Assembly (NCBI GenBank): GCA_947311445.1
Contig: CAMZKV010000095.1
Location: 1 to 38,791, forward strand
Reading direction: 5' to 3'
From: an uncultured Chlorobiota bacterium
Lineage (GTDB): Bacteria > Bacteroidota > Bacteroidia > Bacteroidales > JAADGE01
DNA length: 38,791 bases
Shown: positions 7,043 to 16,325 of the stretch, piece after piece
How the letters are laid out: each line of letters begins with the position of its first letter
Position numbering within the stretch: the stretch's first letter is position 1
Notes under the pieces: generated by a model
What the model was told of the DNA's origin: nothing
The model's input: the letters and a program-made list of their open reading frames with translations, nothing else
Database searches by the model: none
Made by a program: the position numbers and the translations under genes

Positions 7043-9577
7043 ATGGAAGAAAAATCAAGGATAATCCCTGTTAATATTGAAAATGAAATGAAAACAGCAT
7101 ACATTGACTATTCAATGTCTGTAATTGTTTCACGTGCTTTGCCGGATGTAAGAGATGGTTTAAAACCAGTTCACAGAAGAGTATTATTTGGCATGAAAGA
7201 ATTGGGATTATATTCAAACAAATCACATAAAAAATCTGCAAGAATAGTAGGAGAGGTTTTAGGAAAGTATCACCCACATGGAGACAGTTCAGTATATTTT
7301 GCAATGGTACGTATGGCACAAGAATGGTCATTACGATATATGCTAGTTGATGGGCAAGGTAACTTTGGCTCAGTTGATGGTGATAGCCCGGCAGCAATGC
7401 GTTATACAGAGGCAAGATTAAGAAAAATTGCAGAAGCATCAATTACAGATATTGATAAAGACACTGTTGATTTTACCTTAAATTTTGACGATACAATTGA
7501 AGAACCAACAGTTTTACCGACAAGAATTCCAAACTTGCTTATAAATGGAGCATCTGGTATTGCAGTTGGAATGGCAACAAATATGCCTCCTCATAATTTA
7601 TCGGATACAGTTGATGCAATTATTGCATACATTGATAATAATGATATTGAAATGGATGCCCTAATTGATATTATTAAAGCTCCCGACTTTCCAACAGGAG
7701 CATCAATCTATGGTTACCAGGGAGTAAAAGACGCATATAAAACAGGAAGGGGTAGGATAGTGATGCGTGCAAAATCACATATTGAAACCACTCCAAGCGG
7801 TAAAGAAAAAATTATTATTACCGAAATTCCTTACCAAGTAAACAAAGCAAATCTTGTTGAAAAAGTAGGAGAACTTGTAAATCATAAAAAAATTGATGGT
7901 ATCTCTTATGCAAATGACGAATCTGATAGAAACGGAATGCGTATTGTTTTTGATTTAAAAAGAGATGCCATTGCAGATGTAGTTTTAAATAAACTTTATA
8001 AATATACTGCACTTCAAACTTCTTTTAGTGTAAATAATATTGCACTTGTAAAAGGAAGACCACAATTACTTGATTTAAAAGGTTTAATTTCAAACTTTGT
8101 AGAACATAGGCACGAAGTTGTTGTACGAAGAACTAAGTTTGACCTTAAAAAAGCAGAAGACAGAGCTCATATTTTAGAAGGACTTATAATTGCATCAGAC
8201 AATATTGATGAAGTAATTAAAATTATTAGAGCAGCAAAAAGCCCTGATGAAGCAAGAGAAAATTTAATTGCAAGATTTGAATTGTCAGATATTCAATCTC
8301 GTGCAATTATCGAAATGAGGTTAAGGCAACTTACTGGTCTTGAACAAGATAAGCTACGAGCCGAATATGCAGAAGTTATGGATTTAATTAAGCATTTAAA
8401 AGAAATTTTAGCAAGTGAAGAACTTCAAATGCAAATAATTAAAGATGAATTAATTGAAGTAAAAGAAAAATTTGGTGACGAAAGAAGAACAGAAATTGTA
8501 TATTCATCATCTGAATTTAACCCAGAAGATTTCTATGCAGACGAAGAAGTTCTTATAACAATTTCAAACCTTGGATATATTAAAAGAACTAACTTAAAAG
8601 AATTTAAAACTCAAAATAGGGGAGGCAAAGGCTCAAAAGGAAGTACTACCCGAGATCAAGACTTCTTACGACATATGTATGTTGCAACAATGCACAATTG
8701 GATGCTATTTTTTACAGAAAAAGGGAAATGTTTCTGGCTAAAAGTTTATGAAATTCCAGAAGGAAGCAAAAATTCAAAAGGGCGAGCAATACAAAATATG
8801 ATGCGAATTGAACCAGATGATAAAGTAACTGCATATATGAAAGTTACAACATTAAAAGATGAAGAATATCTTAATACTCATAATATTATTTTTGCAACAA
8901 AACATGGTCAAATTAAGAAAACTTCATTAGAAGCATTCTCACGTCCTCGTACAAATGGAATAAAAGCAATTACTATTAGAGAAGGCGATACCTTAATGTC
9001 TGCAAAAATGACAAATGGAAGTAATGATATTATGCTTGCTGCCAAAAATGGTAAAGCTGTTCGTTTTAAAGAAACCGATGTAAGAAGCATGGGTAGGGGA
9101 GCATCAGGAGTAAGAGGAATAAGAATTGATAAAGAAAATGATGAAGTTGTTGGCTTAATTTGTGTAGAAGAACTAGGAGACGAAAATACTGAAAATGTGC
9201 TTGTTGTTTCTGAAAATGGTTATGGAAAACGCTCTCGACTTGATGCATATAGAATTACCAAAAGAGGTGGTAAAGGTGTTAAAACAATTAACATTACTGA
9301 AAAAACTGGCAAACTAATTGCACTAAAAAGTGTAACTGATGATGATGATTTAATGATTATTAATAAATCAGGTATTACAATTAGAATTAATATTGATACA
9401 ATTAGAGTTGCAGGAAGAGCAACACAAGGAGTTCGACTTATTAATTTAAAAGGTAAAGACAGTATAGCATCTGTTGCAAAGGTTGACCGAAGTGATGAAA
9501 TAGACGAAGATGTTGAAAACAATGAAACAACTGAAAATGTTGATTCTACAAATGATATTGAAAATAATGACAAATAA
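7043..9577 (+). CDS. gyrA: DNA gyrase subunit A
   Basis: The DNA-breaking subunit of gyrase, which introduces negative supercoils; 844 residues, normal for Bacteroidota. The N-terminal domain has [13 protein letters not shown], the quinolone-pocket segment [10 protein letters not shown] with Ser82 and Phe86, and the catalytic Tyr121 in [10 protein letters not shown]. The C-terminal domain has repeated beta-pinwheel blades. The GyrA box reads QNRGGKG at residues 524-530 (E. coli QRRGGKG), supporting gyrase rather than topoisomerase IV. A later blade has [10 protein letters not shown]. The last ~25 residues are acidic and Asn-rich ([10 protein letters not shown] and similar). Ser82 is the wild-type residue at the position where fluoroquinolone resistance arises in Bacteroides; Phe86 in place of the E. 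coli Asp87 is, to my knowledge, usual in this phylum. The TPR gene follows after 27 bases. Confidence 0.97.
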   Translation: MEEKSRIIPVNIENEMKTAYIDYSMSVIVSRALPDVRDGLKPVHRRVLFGMKELGLYSNKSHKKSARIVGEVLGKYHPHGDSSVYFAMVRMAQEWSLRYMLVDGQGNFGSVDGDSPAAMRYTEARLRKIAEASITDIDKDTVDFTLNFDDTIEEPTVLPTRIPNLLINGASGIAVGMATNMPPHNLSDTVDAIIAYIDNNDIEMDALIDIIKAPDFPTGASIYGYQGVKDAYKTGRGRIVMRAKSHIETTPSGKEKIIITEIPYQVNKANLVEKVGELVNHKKIDGISYANDESDRNGMRIVFDLKRDAIADVVLNKLYKYTALQTSFSVNNIALVKGRPQLLDLKGLISNFVEHRHEVVVRRTKFDLKKAEDRAHILEGLIIASDNIDEVIKIIRAAKSPDEARENLIARFELSDIQSRAIIEMRLRQLTGLEQDKLRAEYAEVMDLIKHLKEILASEELQMQIIKDELIEVKEKFGDERRTEIVYSSSEFNPEDFYADEEVLITISNLGYIKRTNLKEFKTQNRGGKGSKGSTTRDQDFLRHMYVATMHNWMLFFTEKGKCFWLKVYEIPEGSKNSKGRAIQNMMRIEPDDKVTAYMKVTTLKDEEYLNTHNIIFATKHGQIKKTSLEAFSRPRTNGIKAITIREGDTLMSAKMTNGSNDIMLAAKNGKAVRFKETDVRSMGRGASGVRGIRIDKENDEVVGLICVEELGDENTENVLVVSENGYGKRSRLDAYRITKRGGKGVKTINITEKTGKLIALKSVTDDDDLMIINKSGITIRINIDTIRVAGRATQGVRLINLKGKDSIASVAKVDRSDEIDEDVENNETTENVDSTNDIENNDK

Positions 9578-9604
9578 ATTTTTTAAATCTTAATAATAAA
9601 AACA

Positions 9605-11158
9605 ATGAAAAAACTAGCAATTTTTATTTTAGCAATTTTCTTCATAGGAACAATAAATTCCCAAGAATCTATTGTTACATGGGACGGATTAAAAAAACTT
9701 AAAAAAAAAACTGATTCTGAAATTACAAATCCGAAAAAAAGTATTAAATCTAAAACTTGGTTAAAAAGAGCCGATACATATTTTAATATACATACATTTG
9801 TAACAGGAAGTTTGTATAAAGGAATGTCAAAAGAAGGTAATGGTATTAATAATGTAAAATATTTAGTTGGAGAACCGGGTAAAATACTTAATGTAGATGG
9901 AAAAGAAGTGTGGGTTTATACAAGAAAAAGAATTACCTTCAATAATGGAGTTGTTGAAAGTTGGGAACAAACTGATTTTATTGATAAAGATGCATTAAAA
10001 AAGAGTGCAAATGCTCTTTTAAAAGCAATTGAATTAGATGAAAAGGGAAAGATAAAAGAAAAAGCAACAACTAAGAGCCAAGTTCAAATTATTAAGAATA
10101 CTGTAATTAATCAAGCAATTACCGAATATACAGAATACACAAAAAATTCCGCTGAAAATAGTAACACTCTTACTGATTTTGGAAAAAATAAATTAAATAA
10201 GGCATATGACTTAATGTCATTAGGATATGAATTATCTGCTTTACCTACGACAGCTGCTGATACAATTTTTTCAAAAGAACAAGTACGTTATTTTCAAGGC
10301 GTAATTGCATATAATAATAAAAAATACGAAATTGCAAAAAAACATTTTGAAGAAAGCATTTCCAATAAATACGGAGAAGGTAGCCCATATCATTATCTTG
10401 CAGAAAGTTACGCAAAATCCGGCGATAGTGCAAAGTATATTAGCACTGTGAAAGAAGGTTTTCAAGCTTTTCCTGAAGAAGAACAATTAATAATTGATCT
10501 TATTAATTATTATATGATTAGAAAAGAATCTAATAAAGCTGTTGAATATATTGATATGGCAATAAGTAAAAACTCTAAAAATCCATCTTATTATTCTGCT
10601 AAAGCAACAATTTATGATAATAGAACAGATAAAGCTCTTGATGATTATAAAAAGCTTATGGATAATGCCTATGAATTTAAAAAAGAAGCATTTAGGTTAA
10701 GAAATAATCCCAGTAAAGCTTCTGCTGTAGAAAAGAAAAGAGACTTAGAAGTTGATAAAGCTAATAATATTGTTAAAAGCATTATAGCTGACCTTAGCAA
10801 AGCAGAAGAGCTTTATAACAAAACATTAGAAATTGATAACAAAAACTTTAATGCTGCTTATAATCTTGGAAGACTTTATCTTAAACATAATGAAAGAAAT
10901 GCTTTACATGCAGATTATTTATTGAAAGTTTATAAAAATAAAGATTTTGCAAAATCCTCTGTTTATGAAGATGAAGCCAAAGCAAATTTAAAAACTGCTG
11001 CAAATAAATTTGAAATTGCTCATAAGCTAAATCCAACAGATAGAGATGTTTTAGTTACATTAAAAAGAATTTATTATAGATTACACGATAAAACAAACAG
11101 AGAAAGAGTTGAGAAATTAATTGATAGCTTAACTTCTAGTGGCGCAGGAATTGAATAA
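9605..11158 (+). CDS. Secreted tetratricopeptide-repeat protein downstream of gyrA
   Basis: A 517-residue exported protein with a signal peptide (KKLAIFILAIFFIGTINSQ, cleavage near residue 20). A unique N-terminal region includes YLVGEPGKILNVDGKEVWVY and helical Lys-rich segments. TPR-like helix pairs run from about residue 200 to 510: IAYNNKKYEIAKKHFEES, YHYLAESYAKSGD, AVEYIDMAISKNSKNPSYYSAKATIYD, then AAYNLGRLYLKH and FEIAHKLNPTDRDVLVTLKRIY. TPRs suggest protein-protein interaction in the periplasm. The gene lies 27 bases after gyrA and is probably co-transcribed; I recall the gyrA-TPR pair as conserved in Bacteroidota, though the proteins act in different compartments. A strong hairpin follows the stop codon. 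No enzymatic motif is visible. Confidence 0.85.
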   Translation: MKKLAIFILAIFFIGTINSQESIVTWDGLKKLKKKTDSEITNPKKSIKSKTWLKRADTYFNIHTFVTGSLYKGMSKEGNGINNVKYLVGEPGKILNVDGKEVWVYTRKRITFNNGVVESWEQTDFIDKDALKKSANALLKAIELDEKGKIKEKATTKSQVQIIKNTVINQAITEYTEYTKNSAENSNTLTDFGKNKLNKAYDLMSLGYELSALPTTAADTIFSKEQVRYFQGVIAYNNKKYEIAKKHFEESISNKYGEGSPYHYLAESYAKSGDSAKYISTVKEGFQAFPEEEQLIIDLINYYMIRKESNKAVEYIDMAISKNSKNPSYYSAKATIYDNRTDKALDDYKKLMDNAYEFKKEAFRLRNNPSKASAVEKKRDLEVDKANNIVKSIIADLSKAEELYNKTLEIDNKNFNAAYNLGRLYLKHNERNALHADYLLKVYKNKDFAKSSVYEDEAKANLKTAANKFEIAHKLNPTDRDVLVTLKRIYYRLHDKTNRERVEKLIDSLTSSGAGIE

Positions 11159-11175
11159 TATATAAACAAGCATTA

Positions 11176-11216
11176 TTTTCTATAGGGGATAGATAAAACC
11201 TATCCCCTATAGAAAA
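11176..11216 (+). terminator. Strong 17-bp hairpin ending the gyrA-TPR unit
   Basis: A perfect 17-bp inverted repeat (11176-11192 with 11200-11216) around a 7-base loop, with a GGGGATAG/CTATCCCC core. It starts 18 bases after the TPR stop codon. The 3' arm ends in As rather than a T run, so on the + strand it is not a textbook intrinsic terminator; it may protect the 3' end or terminate by structure alone. Confidence 0.6.
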
Positions 11217-11277
11217 ACCCATTCTATTTAACATAATATTAATTATAAGACAAATGTATAAATTAAAAATATAGTTA

Positions 11278-11285
11278 TATATTTG
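11278..11285 (+). promoter_or_regulatory. Candidate -7 promoter element for the M48 protease operon
   Basis: TATATTTG exactly matches the Bacteroidota -7 consensus TAnnTTTG and lies 16 bases before the start codon at 11302. The -33 region (AATG near 11253-11256) is a poor match. Confidence 0.35.
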
Positions 11286-11301
11286 TGTAAATTTTTAACT
11301 T

Positions 11302-12528
11302 ATGTACAATACAGCATTCTTTATAATTATTTCAATAATTATTTTATCTTATTTATTCTCAACGTATTTAGATATTTTAAATTCAAAATGTAGAAATAAA
11401 AATGTTCCAAAAGAATTAGAAGGAATTTTTGATGTTGAAAAATATAAAAAATCACAAGAATACGGAAAAGTTAATACAAATTTCGGATTTTTGAGTTCTA
11501 CTTTTACATTAATTTTAACATTAGCAATGTTTTTCTTTTTTGGATTTAATTATATAAATGAGATTGCATTATCTTTATCTGAAAATAGAATACTTTCTGC
11601 TCTAATATTTTTCGGAATTCTTATGTTTGCTTCTGATATTATTGGAATCCCATTTTCAATTTACTCAATTTTTGTAATAGAAGAAAAGTTTGGCTTTAAT
11701 AAGACCTCTGTCAAGACATTTATTCTTGACAAACTAAAAGGATGGATTCTCGGTGCATTAATTGGCGGTGGAATTTTAGCTTTAATTATATGGCTTTATT
11801 ATATGAATGAAAAAATGTTTTGGATTTGGGCTTGGATTGCAATTTCTACATTTTCAATTTTCATGACAATGTTTTATTCTAGCATAATTGTTCCTCTTTT
11901 TAACAAACAAACTCCATTAGAACAAGGAGAATTAAGATATGAAATTGAAAAATTTTGCAAAAATGCAGGATTTAAACTCGATAGTATTTTTGTTATTGAT
12001 GGTTCAAAACGTTCAACGAAAGCAAATGCTTATTTTTCTGGTTTAGGTCCCAAAAAAAGAATTGTTTTATATGACACCTTAATTAATGACCTGACAACTA
12101 GTGAAATAGTATCTGTTCTTGCCCATGAAGTTGGGCATTATAAACATAAACACACAATTAGTAATATTATATTTTCTGTAATACAAAGCGGACTAATGCT
12201 TTATATTTTCTCAATATTCGTAAATAATGTTGAACTTTCAAAAGCACTAGGTTCGCAAGTTGTGAGTTTTCAACTTGGAATGATTGCTTTTGGAATTTTA
12301 TATAGCCCACTTTCAACAATATTTGGACTTATAATGAATACTTTTTCAAGAAAATATGAATATCAAGCAGATAAATTTGCAAAAGATTTTGGACAAGCAA
12401 AAGGTTTAATTTCCGGTTTAAAAAAGATGACTGAGAAAAATTTAAGTAATCTTACTCCACACCCTTATTATGTTTATTTTTATTATTCGCATCCTACTTT
12501 ATATCAACGAATTAAGTCTTTAAAATGA
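11302..12528 (+). CDS. M48 family metallopeptidase, Ste24/CAAX-protease-1 type
   Basis: A 408-residue integral membrane zinc protease of the Ste24 type. Several hydrophobic helices precede the catalytic motif HEVGHYKHKH: His275, Glu276 and His279, with the third zinc ligand Glu353 in YEYQADKFAKDFG. The long N-terminal membrane region, the motif GGILALIIWLYY before the soluble part, and DGSKRSTKANAYFSGLG match the CAAX prenyl protease 1 subfamily rather than the shorter HtpX. Bacteria do not make prenylated CAAX proteins, so bacterial members are presumed to act in membrane protein quality control. Its stop overlaps the start of the CYTH-HD gene (ATGA at 12525-12528), implying translational coupling. 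Confidence 0.92.
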   Translation: MYNTAFFIIISIIILSYLFSTYLDILNSKCRNKNVPKELEGIFDVEKYKKSQEYGKVNTNFGFLSSTFTLILTLAMFFFFGFNYINEIALSLSENRILSALIFFGILMFASDIIGIPFSIYSIFVIEEKFGFNKTSVKTFILDKLKGWILGALIGGGILALIIWLYYMNEKMFWIWAWIAISTFSIFMTMFYSSIIVPLFNKQTPLEQGELRYEIEKFCKNAGFKLDSIFVIDGSKRSTKANAYFSGLGPKKRIVLYDTLINDLTTSEIVSVLAHEVGHYKHKHTISNIIFSVIQSGLMLYIFSIFVNNVELSKALGSQVVSFQLGMIAFGILYSPLSTIFGLIMNTFSRKYEYQADKFAKDFGQAKGLISGLKKMTEKNLSNLTPHPYYVYFYYSHPTLYQRIKSLK

Positions 12529-13502
12529 ATTTAGAAATTGAAAGAAAATTTTTATTTAAACCTGATTTTAGCCTCCCTGATGTTAGTTTTGACGAAATAA
12601 AACAAGCATATATCTCACGAAATCCCGAAAATTCTGTAAGAGTTAGACTTAAGGGAGATACTGCATTTCTTACAATAAAAGGAAAATCTAATAAGAAAGG
12701 AACAACAAGATTTGAATTTGAAAAAAAAATCTCTCTGAAAAATGCAAAAGAATTATTTGAGATATGTAAAATAGGAATAATTGAAAAAACTAGGTACTAC
12801 TACCCTTCCGGAAAACATATTTTTGAAATAGATGTTTTTAAAGGTGAAAATAAAGGATTAATTCTAGTAGAAGTTGAATTGCAAAATGAAAATGAAACAT
12901 TTTCAAAACCTAATTGGTTAGGAAAAGAAGTTACAGGAGATATTAGATTTTACAATTCATATCTTTCTAAGCATCCATTCAAACAATGGTATATAAATAA
13001 CTGTAAATCAGATAAAATAACCTGCGTTAAAAAGAAAATGATTGAATATTTTGAAAAGGATGTAAGAAGAATAAATCATGCTTTAAAAGTTAATTCATAT
13101 GCTAGAATTATCGCAAAACTTGAAGAAATTAGTAGTCAAAAAAATGAAACTCTCGAAATTGCTTCTATATTGCATGACATTGGGATAAAAGTTTGTGAAG
13201 AAAAATACAATTCTGTTGCAGGTAACTTTCAAGAAATTGAAGGTCCGCCAATTGCTAAAGAAATTATGGAAAGTGTTAAAATATCGAAGAAAACAATTGA
13301 AAGAGTTCTTTTTTTAATTGCAAACCATCATACTTATAATGTTATTGACAATGTTGATTTTCAGATACTTGTAGAAGCAGATTTTCTAGTTAATTTTGAA
13401 GAAGGAAATATAAGCATGGAAGTTTTACCAAACACAAAGAAAAATATCTTTAAAACAAAAACAGGATTGCATTTTTTAAATGCAATCTTTTCAACAAAAT
13501 AA
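12525..13502 (+). CDS. CYTH-domain/HD-domain fusion protein
   Basis: A 325-residue soluble fusion. Residues 1-150 are a CYTH (triphosphate tunnel) domain: the opening EIERK motif (Glu4, Glu6, Lys8), VRVRLKGDTAFLTIKG, a TRFEFEKK strand, KTRYYYP and FEIDVFKGENKGLILVEVEL. CYTH enzymes hydrolyse inorganic or nucleoside triphosphates, or thiamine triphosphate, with metal-binding Glu residues. Residues ~165-300 are an HD domain, MIEYFEKDVRRINHALKV (His185), ASILHDIGIK (His217, Asp218), FLIANHHTYN and EADFLVNF, closely resembling stand-alone ~155-residue HD phosphohydrolases of clostridia and Bacteroidales. The two activities may form a chain, such as triphosphate to monophosphate turnover, but no substrate can be read. 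It overlaps the M48 gene by four bases and ends one base before the LtaS-like gene. Confidence 0.85.
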   Translation: MNLEIERKFLFKPDFSLPDVSFDEIKQAYISRNPENSVRVRLKGDTAFLTIKGKSNKKGTTRFEFEKKISLKNAKELFEICKIGIIEKTRYYYPSGKHIFEIDVFKGENKGLILVEVELQNENETFSKPNWLGKEVTGDIRFYNSYLSKHPFKQWYINNCKSDKITCVKKKMIEYFEKDVRRINHALKVNSYARIIAKLEEISSQKNETLEIASILHDIGIKVCEEKYNSVAGNFQEIEGPPIAKEIMESVKISKKTIERVLFLIANHHTYNVIDNVDFQILVEADFLVNFEEGNISMEVLPNTKKNIFKTKTGLHFLNAIFSTK

Positions 13503-13503
13503 T

Positions 13504-14139
13504 ATGGAAAACACAACATTAAATTATGTTTTAAAACAAAACTACAAACTGTTCAAAACATTTTTCTTTACTGCGTTTATTTTTTCCCTTTTTAGAATTT
13601 TATATTTTCTGCGATTTGGTGAGTTTAATTCAATATCAGAATATAGTTTCGATTTTTTTAAAGCATTTTTTATTGGTTTCAGGCTAGATACAATAACAAT
13701 TTTATATGTTTTTAGCTTAGTTTTTCTTATTAATTTTTTCTTTTTTATTAAAAATAAAAAGCTACACTCTATTCTTAACAAAATTTCAAAAATATATTTA
13801 ATAAGTTTTATTTCTATACTAATTTTATTCCTTTTTACAGACCAAGAATATTACACATATTTTCAGCAACACATTAATATTATGGTTTTTGGTTTTATTG
13901 AAGATGACACGCAAGCCGTCTTAAAATCTATGTGGACAGACCACCCAATAATTATAATTTTAATAATATGGCTTGCTCTAATTTTTATTACTTATAAAGT
14001 TGTTACTAAAATTTATGCAAATAATTTCTTCATTAAATCTAAAATCATTTATATAAATATTATTATTTTTATTGCCTATATTTTCTTATATGCATCTTCA
14101 ATAAGAGGTTCTTTTGGAGTTTTTCCTCTTTTCAATTGA
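13504..14139 (+). CDS. LtaS-like membrane sulfatase, N-terminal membrane part of a frameshifted gene
   Basis: This holds the membrane half of an LTA-synthase-family protein: five hydrophobic helices over ~210 residues (FFFTAFIFSLFRILYF, FRLDTITILYVFSLVFLIN and others), ending SIRGSFGVFPL just before an in-frame TGA at 14137-14139. In intact homologues this motif leads straight into a periplasmic segment like IEDT-(x)-SNNKFINLL, and that sequence is present here in the +1 frame. Removing one T from the TTTT run at 14129-14132 would give G-V-F-P-L-S-I-E-D-T and a single 650-residue protein over 13504-15457. The start at 13504, one base after the previous stop, is preferred; an in-frame ATG at 13480 inside the CYTH-HD gene would add eight residues. 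Confidence 0.8.
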   Translation: MENTTLNYVLKQNYKLFKTFFFTAFIFSLFRILYFLRFGEFNSISEYSFDFFKAFFIGFRLDTITILYVFSLVFLINFFFFIKNKKLHSILNKISKIYLISFISILILFLFTDQEYYTYFQQHINIMVFGFIEDDTQAVLKSMWTDHPIIIILIIWLALIFITYKVVTKIYANNFFIKSKIIYINIIIFIAYIFLYASSIRGSFGVFPLFN

Positions 14140-15457
14140 AGATACTGCAATTTCTAACAATAAGTTCATAAATTTACTGTGTCAAAATGGTTTTATAACA
14201 TTTGAAGCTGCTGTGAAAGAACATAAAAAAAGCCGAGAAAAAATTTCGAATGAACAACTTCTCGCAAAATACAATTATCCATCTGTAAATCAGGTAATTG
14301 CAGATTTTTATCAAATACCGGAAGACAGTATTAAAGATAAAAGTTACACTGATTTTTTATTTAAAAAAACTAAGAAAGATACTTTCTTAGAAGAAAATCC
14401 TCCTAATGTAATATTTATTCTTGCAGAAAGCTTTGGAAATTATTATTTAAAATTCCACAGTAAAGGTTTGAATTTACTTGGCGATTTTGAAAAACATATA
14501 AAGGAAGACTTGTTCTTTCAGAATTTTCTTTCAAGTACAAGAGGAACAATATTTAGTTTAGAAAGCATATTATTGAACAAGAACTACCCGCCCCTTTCAG
14601 ACACTAAGGAACGTTTTAATTCTTACAAATCTTCTGTTGCATTTCCCTTTTACAAAGCAGGTTATGAAACTATTTTTATTACAGGAGGAAAAATTGCTTG
14701 GCGAAACCTAAATGAAATGCTACCTAATCAGTATTTTTCTGAATCGTATGGACAATCTGTAATTTTAAAAAATATTAAAGGTTCCAGCACTAACACATGG
14801 GGAGTTTATGATGAGTTTTTATTTGATGAAATTTACAGAAAACTTTCAGAAAAATCCGACAAACCAAAATTAATTATTGCACTTACAACAACAAACCACA
14901 CACCTTATGAAATTCCGGATAATTATGTGCCATATTCTTTAAAAATTCATGACAGTATTAAAAACATCATAATTTCAAATAATAAAATTGCTGAATTAAG
15001 TTTCAAATCTTATCAATATACAAATGATAAGTTTGGAAAAATGCTTACTAAAATTAAGTCTTCCAATTTAGGCAAAAATACAATAATAGGTTTTTCAGGC
15101 GACCATAATAGCTACACACTATTTCCTTTTGAAAATCCTGACACAAAGGAAATTAACAAACATTCAGTTCCTTTTTATTTATATGTTCCTAAAAAATATA
15201 TTAGAGATAATACAGTAAATACAAAACGCTTTGGCTCTCATAAGGACATCTTCCCGACTCTTTTTAATCTATCTTTATCCAATCAGGAATACTTTTCATT
15301 GGGCAATAATTTACTTGAAAAAAATGCCAAGGACAGCCTTTTCTATGGTGTCAATGGTTCTTTTCATATAGGGCATCCAAAATTCCCAAAAGATATTTTA
15401 GATAAGAAAGTAAAAGCATATAAATTCTTGTCGGATTATTATTTTAATCAGAAATAA
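14114..15457 (+). CDS. LtaS-like sulfatase, C-terminal catalytic part of the frameshifted gene
   Basis: This holds the extracytoplasmic alkaline-phosphatase-fold domain of an LTA-synthase-family enzyme, which transfers phosphoglycerol, phosphoethanolamine or a similar head group from a lipid to a surface polymer. Metal and catalytic residues are intact: Glu in FILAESFG (codon 14426), the nucleophile Thr in STRGTIFSL (codon 14546), His in TTTNHTPYE (codon 14897) and Asp-His in FSGDHNS (codon 15101). Real coding continues from the previous fragment near 14132; the first TTG at 14114 is only the formal start of the open frame. All catalytic residues being conserved argues for a recent frameshift or a sequencing/assembly error rather than an old pseudogene. 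Gram-negative members act on periplasmic glucans or surface glycans; the acceptor is unknown. Confidence 0.82.
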   Translation: MEFFLFSIEDTAISNNKFINLLCQNGFITFEAAVKEHKKSREKISNEQLLAKYNYPSVNQVIADFYQIPEDSIKDKSYTDFLFKKTKKDTFLEENPPNVIFILAESFGNYYLKFHSKGLNLLGDFEKHIKEDLFFQNFLSSTRGTIFSLESILLNKNYPPLSDTKERFNSYKSSVAFPFYKAGYETIFITGGKIAWRNLNEMLPNQYFSESYGQSVILKNIKGSSTNTWGVYDEFLFDEIYRKLSEKSDKPKLIIALTTTNHTPYEIPDNYVPYSLKIHDSIKNIIISNNKIAELSFKSYQYTNDKFGKMLTKIKSSNLGKNTIIGFSGDHNSYTLFPFENPDTKEINKHSVPFYLYVPKKYIRDNTVNTKRFGSHKDIFPTLFNLSLSNQEYFSLGNNLLEKNAKDSLFYGVNGSFHIGHPKFPKDILDKKVKAYKFLSDYYFNQK

Positions 15458-15514
15458 TTAGAAGTATTTATTAAATAACTATCTTATAATGAGTTTGTTA
15501 TGCTTATTAAAATT

Positions 15515-16294
15515 TTAGCTGAATAAATAAACCGTAAATACAATTATTACAACTACAAGAAACCAACGCAAGGGTTCTGCTCCGTGTTTTATTGCAAATT
15601 TTGAAGCAAAAATTCCACCTAATGTGTTTCCTACAGCTGAAATCAACCCCACAGCATAGTGAACTTCTCCGTGAAGCATAAAAATTGCCAAAGCAAAAGG
15701 TGTATAAATAAAAACTACAAAAACTTTTAAACTGTTTGCTTTTACAAGATCATAGCCTGAAACTACTACCAATGCAATGAGTAAAAAAATTCCTACTCCT
15801 ACATGAATAAAACCTCCGTATGTTCCAATTATAAAATATAGAATTGAATGTAATAAATTATGCTTAACTTTTGTCTTTGTTTCTTTGCTTTTTATCCATT
15901 TTTCAGGTTTAAAAAAAATAAAAAATAAGATAATTATCATTGCTACACCAATAACTTTTTTGAAAATTTCTTGGTCAATGTTCACAGCAATTTCAGCTCC
16001 TGCAATTGAACCAAGTGTAATAGGAATAGCAATAAAAAGTGCACTTTTAATATTTAAAAGTTTATGTTTATAGAAATTTAAACTTGCTGCTAAAGTTTGA
16101 GGCATAACCCCAATTCGAACAGTTCCGTTTGCCCATGCCGGAGGAAGCCCAAGTGCCATAAAAACAGCATATCCAATTGCAGTGCCACTACCTGCAAGAG
16201 TATTTATTATACCAATTAAAAAACCACTTCCAACAAGCAATGCAAGAATTTCTGGCGACCAAATATCAATATCTTTTAAAAAATCAGTTTGCAT
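15515..16294 (-). CDS. TauE/SafE family membrane exporter
   Basis: A 259-residue protein that is almost entirely hydrophobic, with about eight membrane helices in two halves. It shows the family's glycine-rich opening (SGFLIGIINTLAGSGTAIGYAVFMALGLPPAWANGT), the matching repeat in the second half (FIIGTYGGFIHVGVGIFLLIALV) and GNTLGGIFASKFAIKHGAEPLRWFLVV. Members move sulfite, sulfoacetate or other organic anions across the inner membrane; no substrate can be inferred from these neighbours. It stands alone on the minus strand, divergent from the helicase-nuclease gene and convergent with the LtaS-like gene, with no clear terminator between the convergent pair. Confidence 0.88.
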   Translation of the reverse strand: MQTDFLKDIDIWSPEILALLVGSGFLIGIINTLAGSGTAIGYAVFMALGLPPAWANGTVRIGVMPQTLAASLNFYKHKLLNIKSALFIAIPITLGSIAGAEIAVNIDQEIFKKVIGVAMIIILFFIFFKPEKWIKSKETKTKVKHNLLHSILYFIIGTYGGFIHVGVGIFLLIALVVVSGYDLVKANSLKVFVVFIYTPFALAIFMLHGEVHYAVGLISAVGNTLGGIFASKFAIKHGAEPLRWFLVVVIIVFTVYLFS

Positions 16295-16325
16295 TCTTTT
16301 TTTTTATATTTTTGGAATGTGATTG

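Noticed and set aside
7298..7300. Phe86 of GyrA as a quinolone-resistance substitution (E. coli Asp87 position)
   Set aside because: Phe is, to my knowledge, the normal residue here in Bacteroidota; Ser82 is wild type.
9220..9573. 117-codon open frame antisense to the gyrA 3' end
   Set aside because: Serine/leucine/isoleucine-rich mirror of the acidic gyrA coding strand; shadow of a well-supported gene.
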